From positions 310,001 through 374,000 of the forward strand of contig NZ_JAIUJY010000003.1 in assembly GCF_020166105.1 (NCBI RefSeq): 64,000 nucleotides of DNA. Direction: 5' to 3'. Position 1 is the first letter of the stretch, and each line of letters starts with the position of its first letter. The notes under the pieces are model-generated. The model was not told the origin of the DNA. It did no database searches and worked only from the letters and a program-made list of their open reading frames with translations. This DNA is from Blastococcus sp. LR1 (GTDB lineage Bacteria > Actinomycetota > Actinomycetes > Mycobacteriales > Geodermatophilaceae). Below are positions 42,057-50,853 of the stretch, in pieces. A program made the translations under genes and the position numbers.

Positions 42057-44201
42057 ATGACCGAGGCAACCGGCCTGCGGACCGACCCCGCGCTGCGGAG
42101 CTTCGTGGCCGAGGAGCTGCTCCCCGGCCTCGACCTGACGCCGGAGCAGTTCTGGTCCACAGTGGCCGGCCTGCAGGAGCGCTTCGCCGGCCGGGTCGAG
42201 GAGCTGCTGCGCCGTCGCGACGAGCTGCAGGAGCAGATCGACGCCTGGCACCGGGAGCACGGCCCGGGCGACGCCGACACGCTCGAGGAGTTCCTCACCG
42301 GGATCGGCTACCTGGTGCCCGTCGAGGAGCCGGTGCTGGACGTCCGGGACGTCGATCCTGAGCTGGCGACGGTGCCCGGGCCCCAGTTGGTGGTTCCGGC
42401 GACGGTGCCGCGGTACGCGCTCAACGCCGTCAACGCGCGGTGGGGCTCGCTGTACGACGCCCTCTACGGAACCGACGCGCTGCCCCACGACGGCCCCGTG
42501 GCCCCGGGCTACGACGAACGCCGCGGCACGCAGGTGGTCGCGGAGGCGGCGCGGCTGCTCGACCGCTTCTTCCCGCTCGCCGAGGGCAGCCACGCCGACG
42601 TCGTCGCCCACCGCGTGGCGGACGGCGCACTCGTCCTGGAGACGACGGCGGGCACGACCGCGCTCGCCGATCCGGCGCAGTTCGCCGGGCACCGGGACGA
42701 CGACGGCCGCCTCGCCGGGGTGCTGCTGCGCCGGCACGGCCTGCACGTCGAGCTGGTTCTCGACCCGGCGACGACGGTGGGCGCTCAGCACCCGGCCGGG
42801 CTCGCCGACGTCCTGGTGGAGTCCGCGGTCAGCACGATCGTCGACCTGGAGGACTCCGTCGCCACGGTCGACGGCCCGGACAAGGTGGGCGCCTACCGGA
42901 CGTGGCTGGGGCTCCGGACCGGCGAGCTGACCGCCACCTTCGCCAAGGACGGCGGCACCGTGACCCGCACGATCGCCGGGGACCGCGTCTACGTCGGCCG
43001 CGACGGCGCGGAGTTCGTCCTGCCCGGGCGCTCGCTGCTGCTGGTGCGGCACGTCGGGCACCACCTGCGGCTGGACGCGGTCCGCACCGCGGCGGGTGAG
43101 CCGCTGCTCGAAGGAGTGCTCGACGCGATGGTGTCGGCGGTGGCCGCGCTGCACGACCTGCGAGGTCGGGGGCGGCACAGCCACACGCGGACCGGCAGCG
43201 TCTACGTGGTCAAGCCGAAGATGCACGGGCCCGACGAGGTGGCGCTCACCGTCGAGTTGCTGGCGGCGGTGGAGCAGGCGCTGGGGCTGGCGCCGGCCAC
43301 GCTCAAGCTCGGGATCATGGACGAGGAGAAGCGCACCTCGGCCAACCTCGAGGCCTGCATCGCCCGCGCGGCCGACCGCGTCGTCTTCGTCAACACAGGC
43401 TTCCTGGACCGCACCGGCGACGAGATCCACACGCACGTCGAGGCCGGGCCCGTCGTCGGCAAGGGCGAGCAGCGGTCGCAGCCGTGGTTCGCCGCCTACG
43501 AGGACCGCAACGTCGAGGTGGCGCTGCGGGCCGGGTTCCGCGGACGGGCCCAGATCGGCAAGGGGATGTGGGCCAAGCCGGCCGCGATGCGGGAGATGCT
43601 CGACACCAAGGGTGCCCATCCCCGCGCGGGGGCCACCACCGCCTGGGTGCCGTCACCGACCGCCGCCACGCTGCACGCGCTGCACTACCTGGAGACCGAC
43701 GTGCTCGCCGTCCAGGAGGAGCTGTCCCGGCGGCCGCTGACCGACCGGCGACGGCTGCTGCCCCCGCCGGTGCTGCCGGGCGGGGGCGCGGAGCTGACGG
43801 CGGAGCAGGTCCGGCACGAGCTGGAGACGAACGCGCAGTCGATCCTCGGCTACGTCGTCCGCTGGATCGGGCTCGGCATCGGCTGCTCGACGGTGCCCGA
43901 CCTCGACGGGGTGGGGCTGATGGAGGACCGGGCGACGCTGCGGATCTCCAGCCAGCAGCTCGCCAACTGGCTGCACCACGGCCTGGTCGACGAGGCACAG
44001 CTGCGCGAGACCTTCGCCCGGATGGCGGTGCTCGTGGACGCGCAGAACGCCCGCGAGCCGGGCTACCGGCCGATGGCCGCGGACCTGGACGGCAGCCCCT
44101 CGTTCCAGGCCGCCCTCGACCTGGTCCTCACCGGACGGCGGGAGCCGAACGGCTACACCGAGCGGGTGCTCACCCGGTGGCGGCAGCAGGTGAAGCGCTG
44201 A
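42057..44201 (+). CDS. glcB: Malate synthase G
   Basis: The 714-residue enzyme condenses glyoxylate with acetyl-CoA to malate. Seen: NAVNARWGSLYDALYGTD (N-terminal), the ESAVSTIVDLEDSVATVDGPDKV acidic block, KPKMHGPDEVALT, LGIMDEEKRTSANLEACI, and a C-terminal LDGVGLMEDRATLRISSQQLANWL with the catalytic aspartate region nearby. Length fits the G isoform (about 720). It follows DUF6986 after 13 bases with a GGGAG site, so it uses glyoxylate from purine breakdown. It ends convergently, two bases from an MFS gene stop. Confidence 0.97.
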   Translation: MTEATGLRTDPALRSFVAEELLPGLDLTPEQFWSTVAGLQERFAGRVEELLRRRDELQEQIDAWHREHGPGDADTLEEFLTGIGYLVPVEEPVLDVRDVDPELATVPGPQLVVPATVPRYALNAVNARWGSLYDALYGTDALPHDGPVAPGYDERRGTQVVAEAARLLDRFFPLAEGSHADVVAHRVADGALVLETTAGTTALADPAQFAGHRDDDGRLAGVLLRRHGLHVELVLDPATTVGAQHPAGLADVLVESAVSTIVDLEDSVATVDGPDKVGAYRTWLGLRTGELTATFAKDGGTVTRTIAGDRVYVGRDGAEFVLPGRSLLLVRHVGHHLRLDAVRTAAGEPLLEGVLDAMVSAVAALHDLRGRGRHSHTRTGSVYVVKPKMHGPDEVALTVELLAAVEQALGLAPATLKLGIMDEEKRTSANLEACIARAADRVVFVNTGFLDRTGDEIHTHVEAGPVVGKGEQRSQPWFAAYEDRNVEVALRAGFRGRAQIGKGMWAKPAAMREMLDTKGAHPRAGATTAWVPSPTAATLHALHYLETDVLAVQEELSRRPLTDRRRLLPPPVLPGGGAELTAEQVRHELETNAQSILGYVVRWIGLGIGCSTVPDLDGVGLMEDRATLRISSQQLANWLHHGLVDEAQLRETFARMAVLVDAQNAREPGYRPMAADLDGSPSFQAALDLVLTGRREPNGYTERVLTRWRQQVKR

Positions 44202-44203
44202 CG

Positions 44204-45406
44204 TCACCCACCTGCCGGCGCCGTCCGGGGCAGTGACAGGGCGGCCAGCAGACCGGCGCCGATGACGACGGCGGTGACGGCGAACGCCCACTGGAACGAG
44301 GCGACGTCGGCGAGCCACCCGGCGATCAGCGGCCCGGCGACCGCCCCGAGGTCCGCAGACATCTGGAACACCGCGACCAGCCGGCCGCCGCGCGCCGGGC
44401 TGACGTCGGCGACCAGCGCGGCGGGCGCGGCGGAGAGCAGCGAGGCGGCCAGCCCGAAGAGGGCCATGGACGCGAGGAAGACGATCAGCTGCGGAGGGAA
44501 CACCAGCGCCACGACCGAGACGGTGGCCAGCGCCGAGCCGAGCACCAGCGAGGGCCGCCGTCCCCACTGGTCGACCAGCCGACCCGCGCGGAGCAGGCCC
44601 AGCGCCTGCGCCAGCGACCCGGCGAGGAGTCCGGCGCCGGCCCAGGCGACGGTCCGGCCGAGCTCCTCGGTGACGTAGAGAGGAACCAGGGAGTTGCGCA
44701 CGCCGAAGAGGAACCAGCCGGTGCCCAGGTTGGCGATCAGCGCGGCGAGGTAGGCGCGGTTCCGCATCGCGGTGGCCAGCCGCACCGGCCCGGGATCGAG
44801 GTCGGGGCCGGCGGTGGGAGAGGCGCCCTCCGGCCCGGCCGGTGCGGCCCGCAGCAGGACGAGGGCCACGGCGCCCGCCACGAGCAGGAAGCCGGCGTAG
44901 AGGAAGAACGGCAGCCGCGGCGAGAGCTCGGCCAGGAGTCCGCCGGCTGCCGGCCCGGCGATGCCGCCGAGGATGAACCCGCCCTGCCAGGTCGCGGCGG
45001 CGCGGCCTCGATGGGTCGGCGGCGCCACCCGGAAGAGCAGCGACAGCGCCGCGACCGTGAACATCGCGCTGCCCACGCCGCCGGCTGCGCGCAGCGCCAG
45101 GAAGAGCGGGAACGAGCCGGCCAGCCCCGCCAGACCCGTGGTGACGGCGACCAGCCCGAGGCCTGCGGCGAGCACCACCCGCTCGCCGAACCGCTCGACC
45201 AGCGAGCCGCCGCCGAACGCCGAGACGAAGCGGAAGAAGGCGAAGGCGCTGACCGCCAGCCCGACCGCGGTCCGGCCGACGCCGAAGTCCCGGGCGAACA
45301 GCGGGATGGCCGGGGCGACGATGCCGAAGCCCAGCGCCACGACGAAGGCGACGACCGCGAGGACGCGGACCTCGCGGGGAAGGCCGTCCGGCGGTTCTTG
45401 GCGCAC
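44204..45406 (-). CDS. MFS drug/sugar-type efflux transporter
   Basis: This 400-residue protein has twelve likely membrane segments, the MFS loop motif GGSLVERFGERVVLAAG in the first half and GRLVDQWGRRPSLVLGS in the second. It resembles multidrug or metabolite exporters of the TCR/Tet type. GTG start; divergent from the patatin gene. It does not share an operon with the purine genes, whose last gene is convergent with it. The substrate is unknown. Confidence 0.85.
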   Translation of the reverse strand: MRQEPPDGLPREVRVLAVVAFVVALGFGIVAPAIPLFARDFGVGRTAVGLAVSAFAFFRFVSAFGGGSLVERFGERVVLAAGLGLVAVTTGLAGLAGSFPLFLALRAAGGVGSAMFTVAALSLLFRVAPPTHRGRAAATWQGGFILGGIAGPAAGGLLAELSPRLPFFLYAGFLLVAGAVALVLLRAAPAGPEGASPTAGPDLDPGPVRLATAMRNRAYLAALIANLGTGWFLFGVRNSLVPLYVTEELGRTVAWAGAGLLAGSLAQALGLLRAGRLVDQWGRRPSLVLGSALATVSVVALVFPPQLIVFLASMALFGLAASLLSAAPAALVADVSPARGGRLVAVFQMSADLGAVAGPLIAGWLADVASFQWAFAVTAVVIGAGLLAALSLPRTAPAGG

Positions 45407-45482
45407 GACCCCCGATCGTGCCCGGCCACCTCGACCACGTCGTCGCCGGGTCCCTCACCGCGCTGGATGACACGATGCGGCC

Positions 45483-46325
45483 ATGTCGTCGCCACCGGTA
45501 CCGGCCACCGACAGCGGCACTGCCTTCGTCCTGGGCGGTGGGGGAGTGCTCGGCGCGGCGGAGGTCGGCATGCTCCGGGCCCTGTTCGAGCGCGGCGTCC
45601 GACCCGATCTCGTCGTCGGCACGTCGGTGGGCGCGATCAACGGCGCGCTGGTCGCTGCCGATCCCACGCCGGTCGCGGTCGAGCGGTTGCGCGAGGTGTG
45701 GCAGGAGCTGGGGTCCCGGGGCGTCTTCGCCGGATCCGTGCTCGCCCGGGCACGGACGCTGGCGCGCACCCGCACGCACCTGCACCCGCGCGAGCCCTTG
45801 CGCGAGCTGCTCGCCGATCACCTGCCGGTGCGGAGCTTCGCCGAGCTGCAGGTTCCGTTCCAGTGCGTGGCCGCCAGCATCGAGCGCGCCGCGGAGCACT
45901 GGTTCACCGAGGGGAGCCTGATCGACGCCGTGCTCGCCTCCTCCGCCGTCCCCGGGCTGCTGCCGCCGGTCGAGATCGACGGCGAGCACTACCTGGACGG
46001 CGGGCTGGTGCACAGCATCCCGGTCGGCCGGGCGGTGGCGCTCGGAGCCGGCACGATCTACGTGCTGCACGTCGGCCGGATCGATCGTCCGCTGCGCCCG
46101 CCGACGCGGCCCTGGGAGGTCGGGGTGGTCGCGTTCGAGATCGCCCGCCGGCACCGGCTGGCCGCGGACCTGGCCGCGCTGCCCGCGGACGTGACCGTGC
46201 ACGTGCTGCCCTCGGGGAACCTGGTGGGGGCGGGCTCCCTGCGCTACCGCGACTTCTCCGGTGCCGCGGAGCGGATCGATCGCGCGTACGACGCGGCCCG
46301 CAGCTACCTGGACGGAGTGATCTGA
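45483..46325 (+). CDS. Patatin-like phospholipase/esterase
   Basis: The 280-residue protein has the patatin glycine-rich oxyanion loop LGGGGVLGAAEVG (residues 18-30), the nucleophile elbow GTSVG near 46-50 and the Asp dyad motif DGG near 175. No signal peptide, so probably cytoplasmic lipid hydrolase. It is followed after one base by an acyltransferase gene, pointing to a lipid-remodelling pair. Confidence 0.9.
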   Translation: MSSPPVPATDSGTAFVLGGGGVLGAAEVGMLRALFERGVRPDLVVGTSVGAINGALVAADPTPVAVERLREVWQELGSRGVFAGSVLARARTLARTRTHLHPREPLRELLADHLPVRSFAELQVPFQCVAASIERAAEHWFTEGSLIDAVLASSAVPGLLPPVEIDGEHYLDGGLVHSIPVGRAVALGAGTIYVLHVGRIDRPLRPPTRPWEVGVVAFEIARRHRLAADLAALPADVTVHVLPSGNLVGAGSLRYRDFSGAAERIDRAYDAARSYLDGVI

Positions 46326-46326
46326 C

Positions 46327-47349
46327 GTGCTGCCGTCCCGACCCGTCCGACGGGTGACCGGCCCGCTGCTGATCGCCGCGCTGGGCGCGGGCGTGCTGCT
46401 GCTGCCCGCGCTCGTCGTCGTGGGCGCGATCGTCTCGGTGTTCCTGCCGGGCCGCTGGCGCGCGCTGCGGCTGCTGGCCTTCGCGTTCGTGTATCTCGCG
46501 CTCGAGGTGGTCGGGCTGGTGGCCGCGGGGGTCCTCTGGCTGCGAGCGGGCTTCGGGCGCCGGCTGCGCACCCCGGCGTCCCGGCGGGTGCACTACACCG
46601 TGCTGCGCCGGCTGCTGGACGTGATGATGCGCGCGGCACAACGGCTCTTCGCGCTGCGGCTGGTCACCGACGGCGCCTCGTGGTCACCACTGGACGACGG
46701 GGTGCCCGGATCGACCAACGCCATGGTCGTGCTCTCCCGGCACGCAGGCCCGGGCGACTCGTTCCTGCTGGTGCACACGCTGATGAACCGCGACCACCTG
46801 CGGCAGCCGCGGATCGTGCTCAAGGACGTGCTGCAGCTGGACCCGCTGCTCGACGTCTACCTCAACCGGCTGCCCAACCACTTCGTCCCGTCCGAGCGCG
46901 CCGACGGGTACAGCTCCGAGGGCGCGATCGCCGACCTGGCCCGCGGGCTGGGCGAGGAGGACGCGCTGCTGATCTTCCCCGAGGGCGCGAACTTCACCCC
47001 GCGGCGCAAGGTCCGGGCGATCGAGCGGCTGCGCGACCGGGGGCTGGCCGCCGCCGTGCGCCGGGCCGAGGCGATGCGGCACGTCCTGCCGCCGAGGCCT
47101 GCTGGCGTGTCCGCGGCGCTGGGCGCCGCGCCGCACGCCGACGTCGTCTTCGTGGCGCACACCGGGCTGGAGCACCTGAGCACGGTGCGGGACCTCTGGC
47201 GCGGCCTGCCCATGGACAAGACCCTGCACCTGCGGTGGTGGTTCGTCCCGGCCGACGAGGTGCCGCGCGACCGGGACGAGCAGACCGAGTGGCTGTACCG
47301 CTGGTGGGAGACGATCGACACCTGGATCGCCACGACCGCCGGCCGCTGA
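46327..47349 (+). CDS. Membrane 1-acylglycerol-3-phosphate acyltransferase-like protein
   Basis: The 340-residue protein has two N-terminal hydrophobic segments (about 12-37 and 45-70), then a PlsC-type domain with the HX4D motif in SRHAGPGDS and FPEGANFTPRRK as the second conserved block. It likely acylates lysophosphatidate or a related lipid at the membrane. It starts with GTG one base after the patatin stop, so both are co-transcribed. Confidence 0.87.
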   Translation: MLPSRPVRRVTGPLLIAALGAGVLLLPALVVVGAIVSVFLPGRWRALRLLAFAFVYLALEVVGLVAAGVLWLRAGFGRRLRTPASRRVHYTVLRRLLDVMMRAAQRLFALRLVTDGASWSPLDDGVPGSTNAMVVLSRHAGPGDSFLLVHTLMNRDHLRQPRIVLKDVLQLDPLLDVYLNRLPNHFVPSERADGYSSEGAIADLARGLGEEDALLIFPEGANFTPRRKVRAIERLRDRGLAAAVRRAEAMRHVLPPRPAGVSAALGAAPHADVVFVAHTGLEHLSTVRDLWRGLPMDKTLHLRWWFVPADEVPRDRDEQTEWLYRWWETIDTWIATTAGR

Positions 47350-47359
47350 CCCTCGTGGC

Positions 47360-47644
47360 TCAGCCCTCCGCAGGCCCCCGAGGAGCCAGGACGACGACCT
47401 TGCCGCCCCGCGCGGCGATGACCGACTGCAGCTGGTCGAGGGCCAGCAGCCCGGCGTCGTCGGTCCCGTGCACGGCCTGCAGGTCGAGGACGACGCGCTC
47501 GTGGCCGTCGCGGTGCAGCGTCGCGACGGTCCCGGACAGCAGGTCCGCGGCCTGGACGCTCAGGTGTCCCCGGGCCCGGACCACTCCTGACCGGCCGTCC
47601 ACCTGCTCGCTGAACGCCGACTTCTCGTGGGTCACTGTTCTCAT
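47360..47644 (-). CDS. STAS-domain protein
   Basis: The 94-residue protein has a single STAS fold: SGVVRARGHLSVQAADLLSG, HERVVLDLQAVHGTDDAGLLALDQLQSVIAARGGKVVVLAP. In anti-sigma factor antagonists a serine stands near the aspartates of this loop; here the block reads TDDAGLLAL, so phosphorylation is not assured. The ATG at 47644 follows the csp-like gene by 20 bases, so it is probably co-transcribed with it. Role unknown. Confidence 0.75.
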   Translation of the reverse strand: MRTVTHEKSAFSEQVDGRSGVVRARGHLSVQAADLLSGTVATLHRDGHERVVLDLQAVHGTDDAGLLALDQLQSVIAARGGKVVVLAPRGPAEG

Positions 47645-47664
47645 CTCGTCAGGGGTCGTCCGGG

Positions 47665-48072
47665 TCAGCCGAGCGAGCTGAGCAGCTCGAGGCAGGCCTG
47701 CTCGCACGCGCGGCAGCTCTCCGCGCAGACCCGGCAGTGCTCGTGCATCTGCGCGTGGCCCGAGCACTCGTCGCCGCAGGCCCTGCAGGCCGCGGCGCAG
47801 GCCTCGAGGACGGCCCGGGTGAGGGTGGCGTCGTAGCCCGTGCGCCGGGACAGGACCCGGCCGGTGGCCTCGCAGACGTCGGCGCAGTCGAGGTTGGTGC
47901 GGATGCACGTCCGGAGCTCAGCGACCATGTCCTCGCTCAGGCAGGCGTCGGCGCAGGCCGTGCACGCCTGGGCGCACTCCACGCACGCCTCGATGCAGGC
48001 GCGGAGCTTCTCGCGGTCGATACCGCCGAGGTCCTGCGGATAGGTCTCGAGCATCTGTCCGGCAACGGTCAC
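47665..48072 (-). CDS. Cys-rich four-helix copper-binding protein (DUF326, Csp-like)
   Basis: The 135-residue protein has about 18 cysteines spaced every three to four residues along helices (CIEACVECAQACTACADACLSED, then CADVCEAT, CAAACRACGDECS, CRVCAESCRACEQACLELL). This is the pattern of the copper storage protein family, whose cysteines line a four-helix bundle and bind many Cu(I). No export signal is seen, so it is cytosolic. Site A of a direct repeat (48162-48177) lies about 90 bases upstream of its start, suggesting control by the OmpR-type system at 54 kb. Confidence 0.88.
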   Translation of the reverse strand: MTVAGQMLETYPQDLGGIDREKLRACIEACVECAQACTACADACLSEDMVAELRTCIRTNLDCADVCEATGRVLSRRTGYDATLTRAVLEACAAACRACGDECSGHAQMHEHCRVCAESCRACEQACLELLSSLG

Positions 48073-48161
48073 TGGTCCTCCTCGGTACGGCGTACGGACA
48101 GCACTCTTCGTACCGCTGATGCCTGCAGATCCACCGCGGAAAGGGCCTGTGGAGGGCTGAT

Positions 48162-48177
48162 GTCACAGGACTGTCAC
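48162..48177 (+). promoter_or_regulatory. Direct repeat site A (GTCAC-N6-GTCAC)
   Basis: GTCAC at 48162-48166 and GTCAC at 48173-48177, 11 bases apart, stand upstream of the Csp-like gene (start 48072). The 11-base period is that of OmpR-family regulator sites. Site B at 48939 shares 17 of 19 bases with the extended site. Confidence 0.55.
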
Positions 48178-48198
48178 GTCCTCCGCGTCGTTCCGGCC

Positions 48199-48807
48199 TC
48201 AGCCGCCGGGGCAGTCGCGGAGGGCCTCGGCCGGGAACTCCGGCACCGGCCGTGCGGCTGCTTCCCCGGCGGTGGTGGCCGGACCGTTGCGCTCGATGTC
48301 CGCGAGGAGCCACTCCATCTCGCGGATCTCCCGCCGCTGCGCCTCGCTGATCTCCACGGCCAGCCGGCAGACGCGGACGTCGTCGATGGTCGCCCGCTCC
48401 GACCGGGTGATGGCCAGCGAGTGGTGCGGGATCATCGCGCTCATCCAGTTGCTGCCGTTCACCGTCACCTGGCTGCGGTCGAGGAACACGCCGCCACCGA
48501 TCAGCAGGAGGCTCGCCGCCACGATGGCGATGTTGGCCTTCAGGTTCCTGTACATGGTGAGCATCCAGCCGAGCATGACCAGGCCCATGGTGCCGCCCAT
48601 GGTCAGCGCCATGAAGAGGCGGCTCTCGCTCCAGCGCACGTGGTCCCACACGTAGGTTCCGGCGTACATGACCGCGTACATCACGACCATGCCGGTCAGG
48701 ATCATGGCGCCGAAGCGCAGGTACATCGCCGTCTGGTGGGACATGCCCTTCTGCTGGCCGTCCCCGGAGGAGTCGTCCTCGGGGTGTGTGTGGGGCTCGG
48801 TGGGCAC
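48199..48807 (-). CDS. DUF305 membrane protein
   Basis: The 202-residue protein has a hydrophilic N-terminus with a His-containing start (MPTEPHTHPEDD), three likely membrane helices (about 28-50, 64-84, 92-110) and a C-terminal DUF305 domain with the hallmark NWMSAMIPHHSLAITRSERA. DUF305 proteins are often found with copper and other metal genes. It starts with GTG, is divergent from the antiporter, and is followed by the Csp-like gene on the same strand. A copper-related envelope role is likely but unproven. Confidence 0.85.
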   Translation of the reverse strand: MPTEPHTHPEDDSSGDGQQKGMSHQTAMYLRFGAMILTGMVVMYAVMYAGTYVWDHVRWSESRLFMALTMGGTMGLVMLGWMLTMYRNLKANIAIVAASLLLIGGGVFLDRSQVTVNGSNWMSAMIPHHSLAITRSERATIDDVRVCRLAVEISEAQRREIREMEWLLADIERNGPATTAGEAAARPVPEFPAEALRDCPGG

Positions 48808-48938
48808 GGGGTGTCTCCGTTCTGTCGCGCCGGTCCCCGGTGGACGCCTGCCGCACGCGGGGTGCCGGTGGACCGCGGAGGGCGCACCGGGCCGGACGGG
48901 GCCGGGGCGTACCCCCAGGTCCGGAGGGCGATCCCGTT

Positions 48939-48954
48939 GTCACAGGACCGTCAT
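48939..48954 (+). promoter_or_regulatory. Direct repeat site B (GTCAC-N6-GTCAT)
   Basis: GTCAC at 48939-48943 and GTCAT at 48950-48954 lie midway in the 269-base gap between the divergent DUF305 and antiporter genes, about 130 bases from each start. Extended sequence TGTCACAGGAC is identical to site A. Nothing else was recognised in that gap. Confidence 0.55.
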
Positions 48955-49076
48955 GTGATGCATCCATGCCTGGCCGGTTCCCGGGTAAGGGGCGACGGGC
49001 GCTCGAGGCGACCTGGCCGCGGAGGCCGGGCTCCGTCCGCAGCTGTGACCGTCGAGCGGGGAGGTGCTGTCCGGTG

Positions 49077-50303
49077 ATGCTGATCGACGTCGTGCTCGCC
49101 GTCTCGGGGCTGCTCGGTCTCGCGGTCGCGGCGCTGTCGGACCGATTGCGGCGGTGGCCGGTGTCGGCCCCCGTCATGGGCCTGGCCTGCGGCATCCTGC
49201 TGGGGCCCGAGGTCACCGGGGTCCTGGTGATCCCGCCGGTCACCGAGGACACCGCCTGGGTGCACACCGCGGCCCGGCTGCTGCTGGCCATCTCGGTGAT
49301 GTCGGTGGCGCTGCGCTATCCCGTGCGTGACGCGCGGACCCGGCTGCGTCCGGTCCTGCTGCTGCTGGCGATCGCTCTGCCCGCCATGGCGCTGGTGACC
49401 GCGGGCCTGGCTGCGCTCACCCTGGGCGTCGGCCTCGGCGCGGCCGCGCTGCTGGGGGCGGCGCTCTGCCCCACCGATCCGGTACTCGCGTCCAGCGTGG
49501 TCACCGGCGGGCCCGCCGAGAAGGATCTCCCGGCCCGGGACCGGCAGATCCTCTCGCTGGAGTCCGGCGCCAACGACGGGCTGGCGCTGCCGCTGGTGCT
49601 GGTGGCCCTCGCGCTGGCGGGAGCGGACAGCGTCGGTGCGGCGCTCGCGGAGTCGCTGTGGCAGGTCGCCGGCGCGGTGCTGCTCGGCGTCCCCGCGGGC
49701 TGGCTCGGAGCCCGGGCCCTGCGCGCCGGCGAGGAGCACGGCTCCACCGATCCCGCGCCGCGGATGCTGTTCACCGTCGTCCTCGCCTTCGCCGTGCTCG
49801 GTGCTGCCGGGCTGATCCACGTGGACGGGATCCTGGCGGTGTTCGTCGCCGGTCTGGCCTTCAACCACGTCGCGACCGGGCCGGAGCGGACCGAGGACGC
49901 CCCGATCGACGAGGCGGTCAACCGCTTCCTGGTCCTGCCGTTGTTCCTCGCCTTCGGGCTGGTCCTGCCCTGGTCGGCCTGGGCGGAGCTCGGCTGGGGC
50001 GGCGTCGGCCTGGTGGCCGGGGTGCTCCTGTTCCGGCGGCTGCCGGTGATCTGGCTGCTGCGGCGCCCCCTGGGACTCGGGCGACCGGACGCCGCCTTCG
50101 TGGGGTGGTTCGGCCCGATCGGGGTGTCGGCGATGTTCTACCTGGCCATGGAGGCCGAGCGGCTCGCCGTGGATCCGGTGGTCCTGGCCGCCGGCACCCT
50201 CGTCGTCGCCGCGAGCACGGTGGTCCACGGGATCACCTCTGCCCCTGGACGGGTGCTCTACCGCCGGGCCACCGCGCCGGTCGACGAACGGTCCGGCGTC
50301 TGA
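49077..50303 (+). CDS. CPA-type monovalent cation/proton antiporter
   Basis: The 408-residue protein has about twelve hydrophobic segments. Key blocks are ALCPTDPVLASSVV (unwound helix with the TDP motif), SLESGANDGLALPLVL (with the paired acidic ND motif) and GPIGVSAMFYLAMEAERL. These are NhaP/CPA1-like. The ATG at 49077 was chosen; a GTG one codon earlier is in frame too. The DUF421 gene follows after 16 bases with a GAGGAGG site, so they are co-transcribed. Exchange of Na+ or K+ for H+ is inferred. Confidence 0.9.
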   Translation: MLIDVVLAVSGLLGLAVAALSDRLRRWPVSAPVMGLACGILLGPEVTGVLVIPPVTEDTAWVHTAARLLLAISVMSVALRYPVRDARTRLRPVLLLLAIALPAMALVTAGLAALTLGVGLGAAALLGAALCPTDPVLASSVVTGGPAEKDLPARDRQILSLESGANDGLALPLVLVALALAGADSVGAALAESLWQVAGAVLLGVPAGWLGARALRAGEEHGSTDPAPRMLFTVVLAFAVLGAAGLIHVDGILAVFVAGLAFNHVATGPERTEDAPIDEAVNRFLVLPLFLAFGLVLPWSAWAELGWGGVGLVAGVLLFRRLPVIWLLRRPLGLGRPDAAFVGWFGPIGVSAMFYLAMEAERLAVDPVVLAAGTLVVAASTVVHGITSAPGRVLYRRATAPVDERSGV

Positions 50304-50319
50304 GGAGGAGGGGTACCGC

Positions 50320-50850
50320 ATGTGGTTCGACTCGTGGTCCGACCTGGGCCGCATCCTCGCGGTGGGGGCGAGCGCCTACGTGAGCGTCCTGCTCGTGCTC
50401 CGGCTGTCGGGGAAGCGCACGCTGGCCAAGCTGAACGCCTTCGACCTGGTGGTCACCGTGGCGCTCGGTTCCACGCTGGCCACCATCCTGCTCAGCAGTG
50501 ACGTCTCCTGGTCCGAGGGCGTCGTCGCACTCGGCCTGCTCGCGTCGGCGCAGTACCTGGTCGCCTGGGTGACGGTGCGGCGACCGGGGTTGCGGGCCGT
50601 GGTGACCGCCCGCCCGACCCTCCTGCTCCGGGACGGACGGGCGCTGGAGGGCGCGCTCCGGGAGCAGCGGGTGTCGATGGACGAGCTGCGCCAGGCAGTC
50701 CGCGCCAGCGGCTCCGGTGACCTGTCCTCGATCGCCGCCGTCGTCCTGGAGAGCGACGGCTCGCTGAGCGTCGTCCCCGCGAGCTCGCTGGGGGACGGGT
50801 CGAGCCTCGAGGGGGTGCAGCACGCCCCGGCGGGGACCGCGGACGGTTGA
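50320..50850 (+). CDS. DUF421/YetF-type membrane protein
   Basis: The 176-residue protein has three N-terminal hydrophobic segments (about 10-28, 42-60, 66-84), the family block LRLSGKRTLAKLNAFDLVVTVALGS and a C-terminal soluble YetF domain (about 90-165: TLLLRDGRALEGALREQRVSMDELRQAVRASG). Function of the family is not settled. Co-transcribed with the antiporter. Its C-terminus is convergent with the DUF2254 gene. Confidence 0.88.
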   Translation: MWFDSWSDLGRILAVGASAYVSVLLVLRLSGKRTLAKLNAFDLVVTVALGSTLATILLSSDVSWSEGVVALGLLASAQYLVAWVTVRRPGLRAVVTARPTLLLRDGRALEGALREQRVSMDELRQAVRASGSGDLSSIAAVVLESDGSLSVVPASSLGDGSSLEGVQHAPAGTADG

Positions 50851-50853
50851 GGC

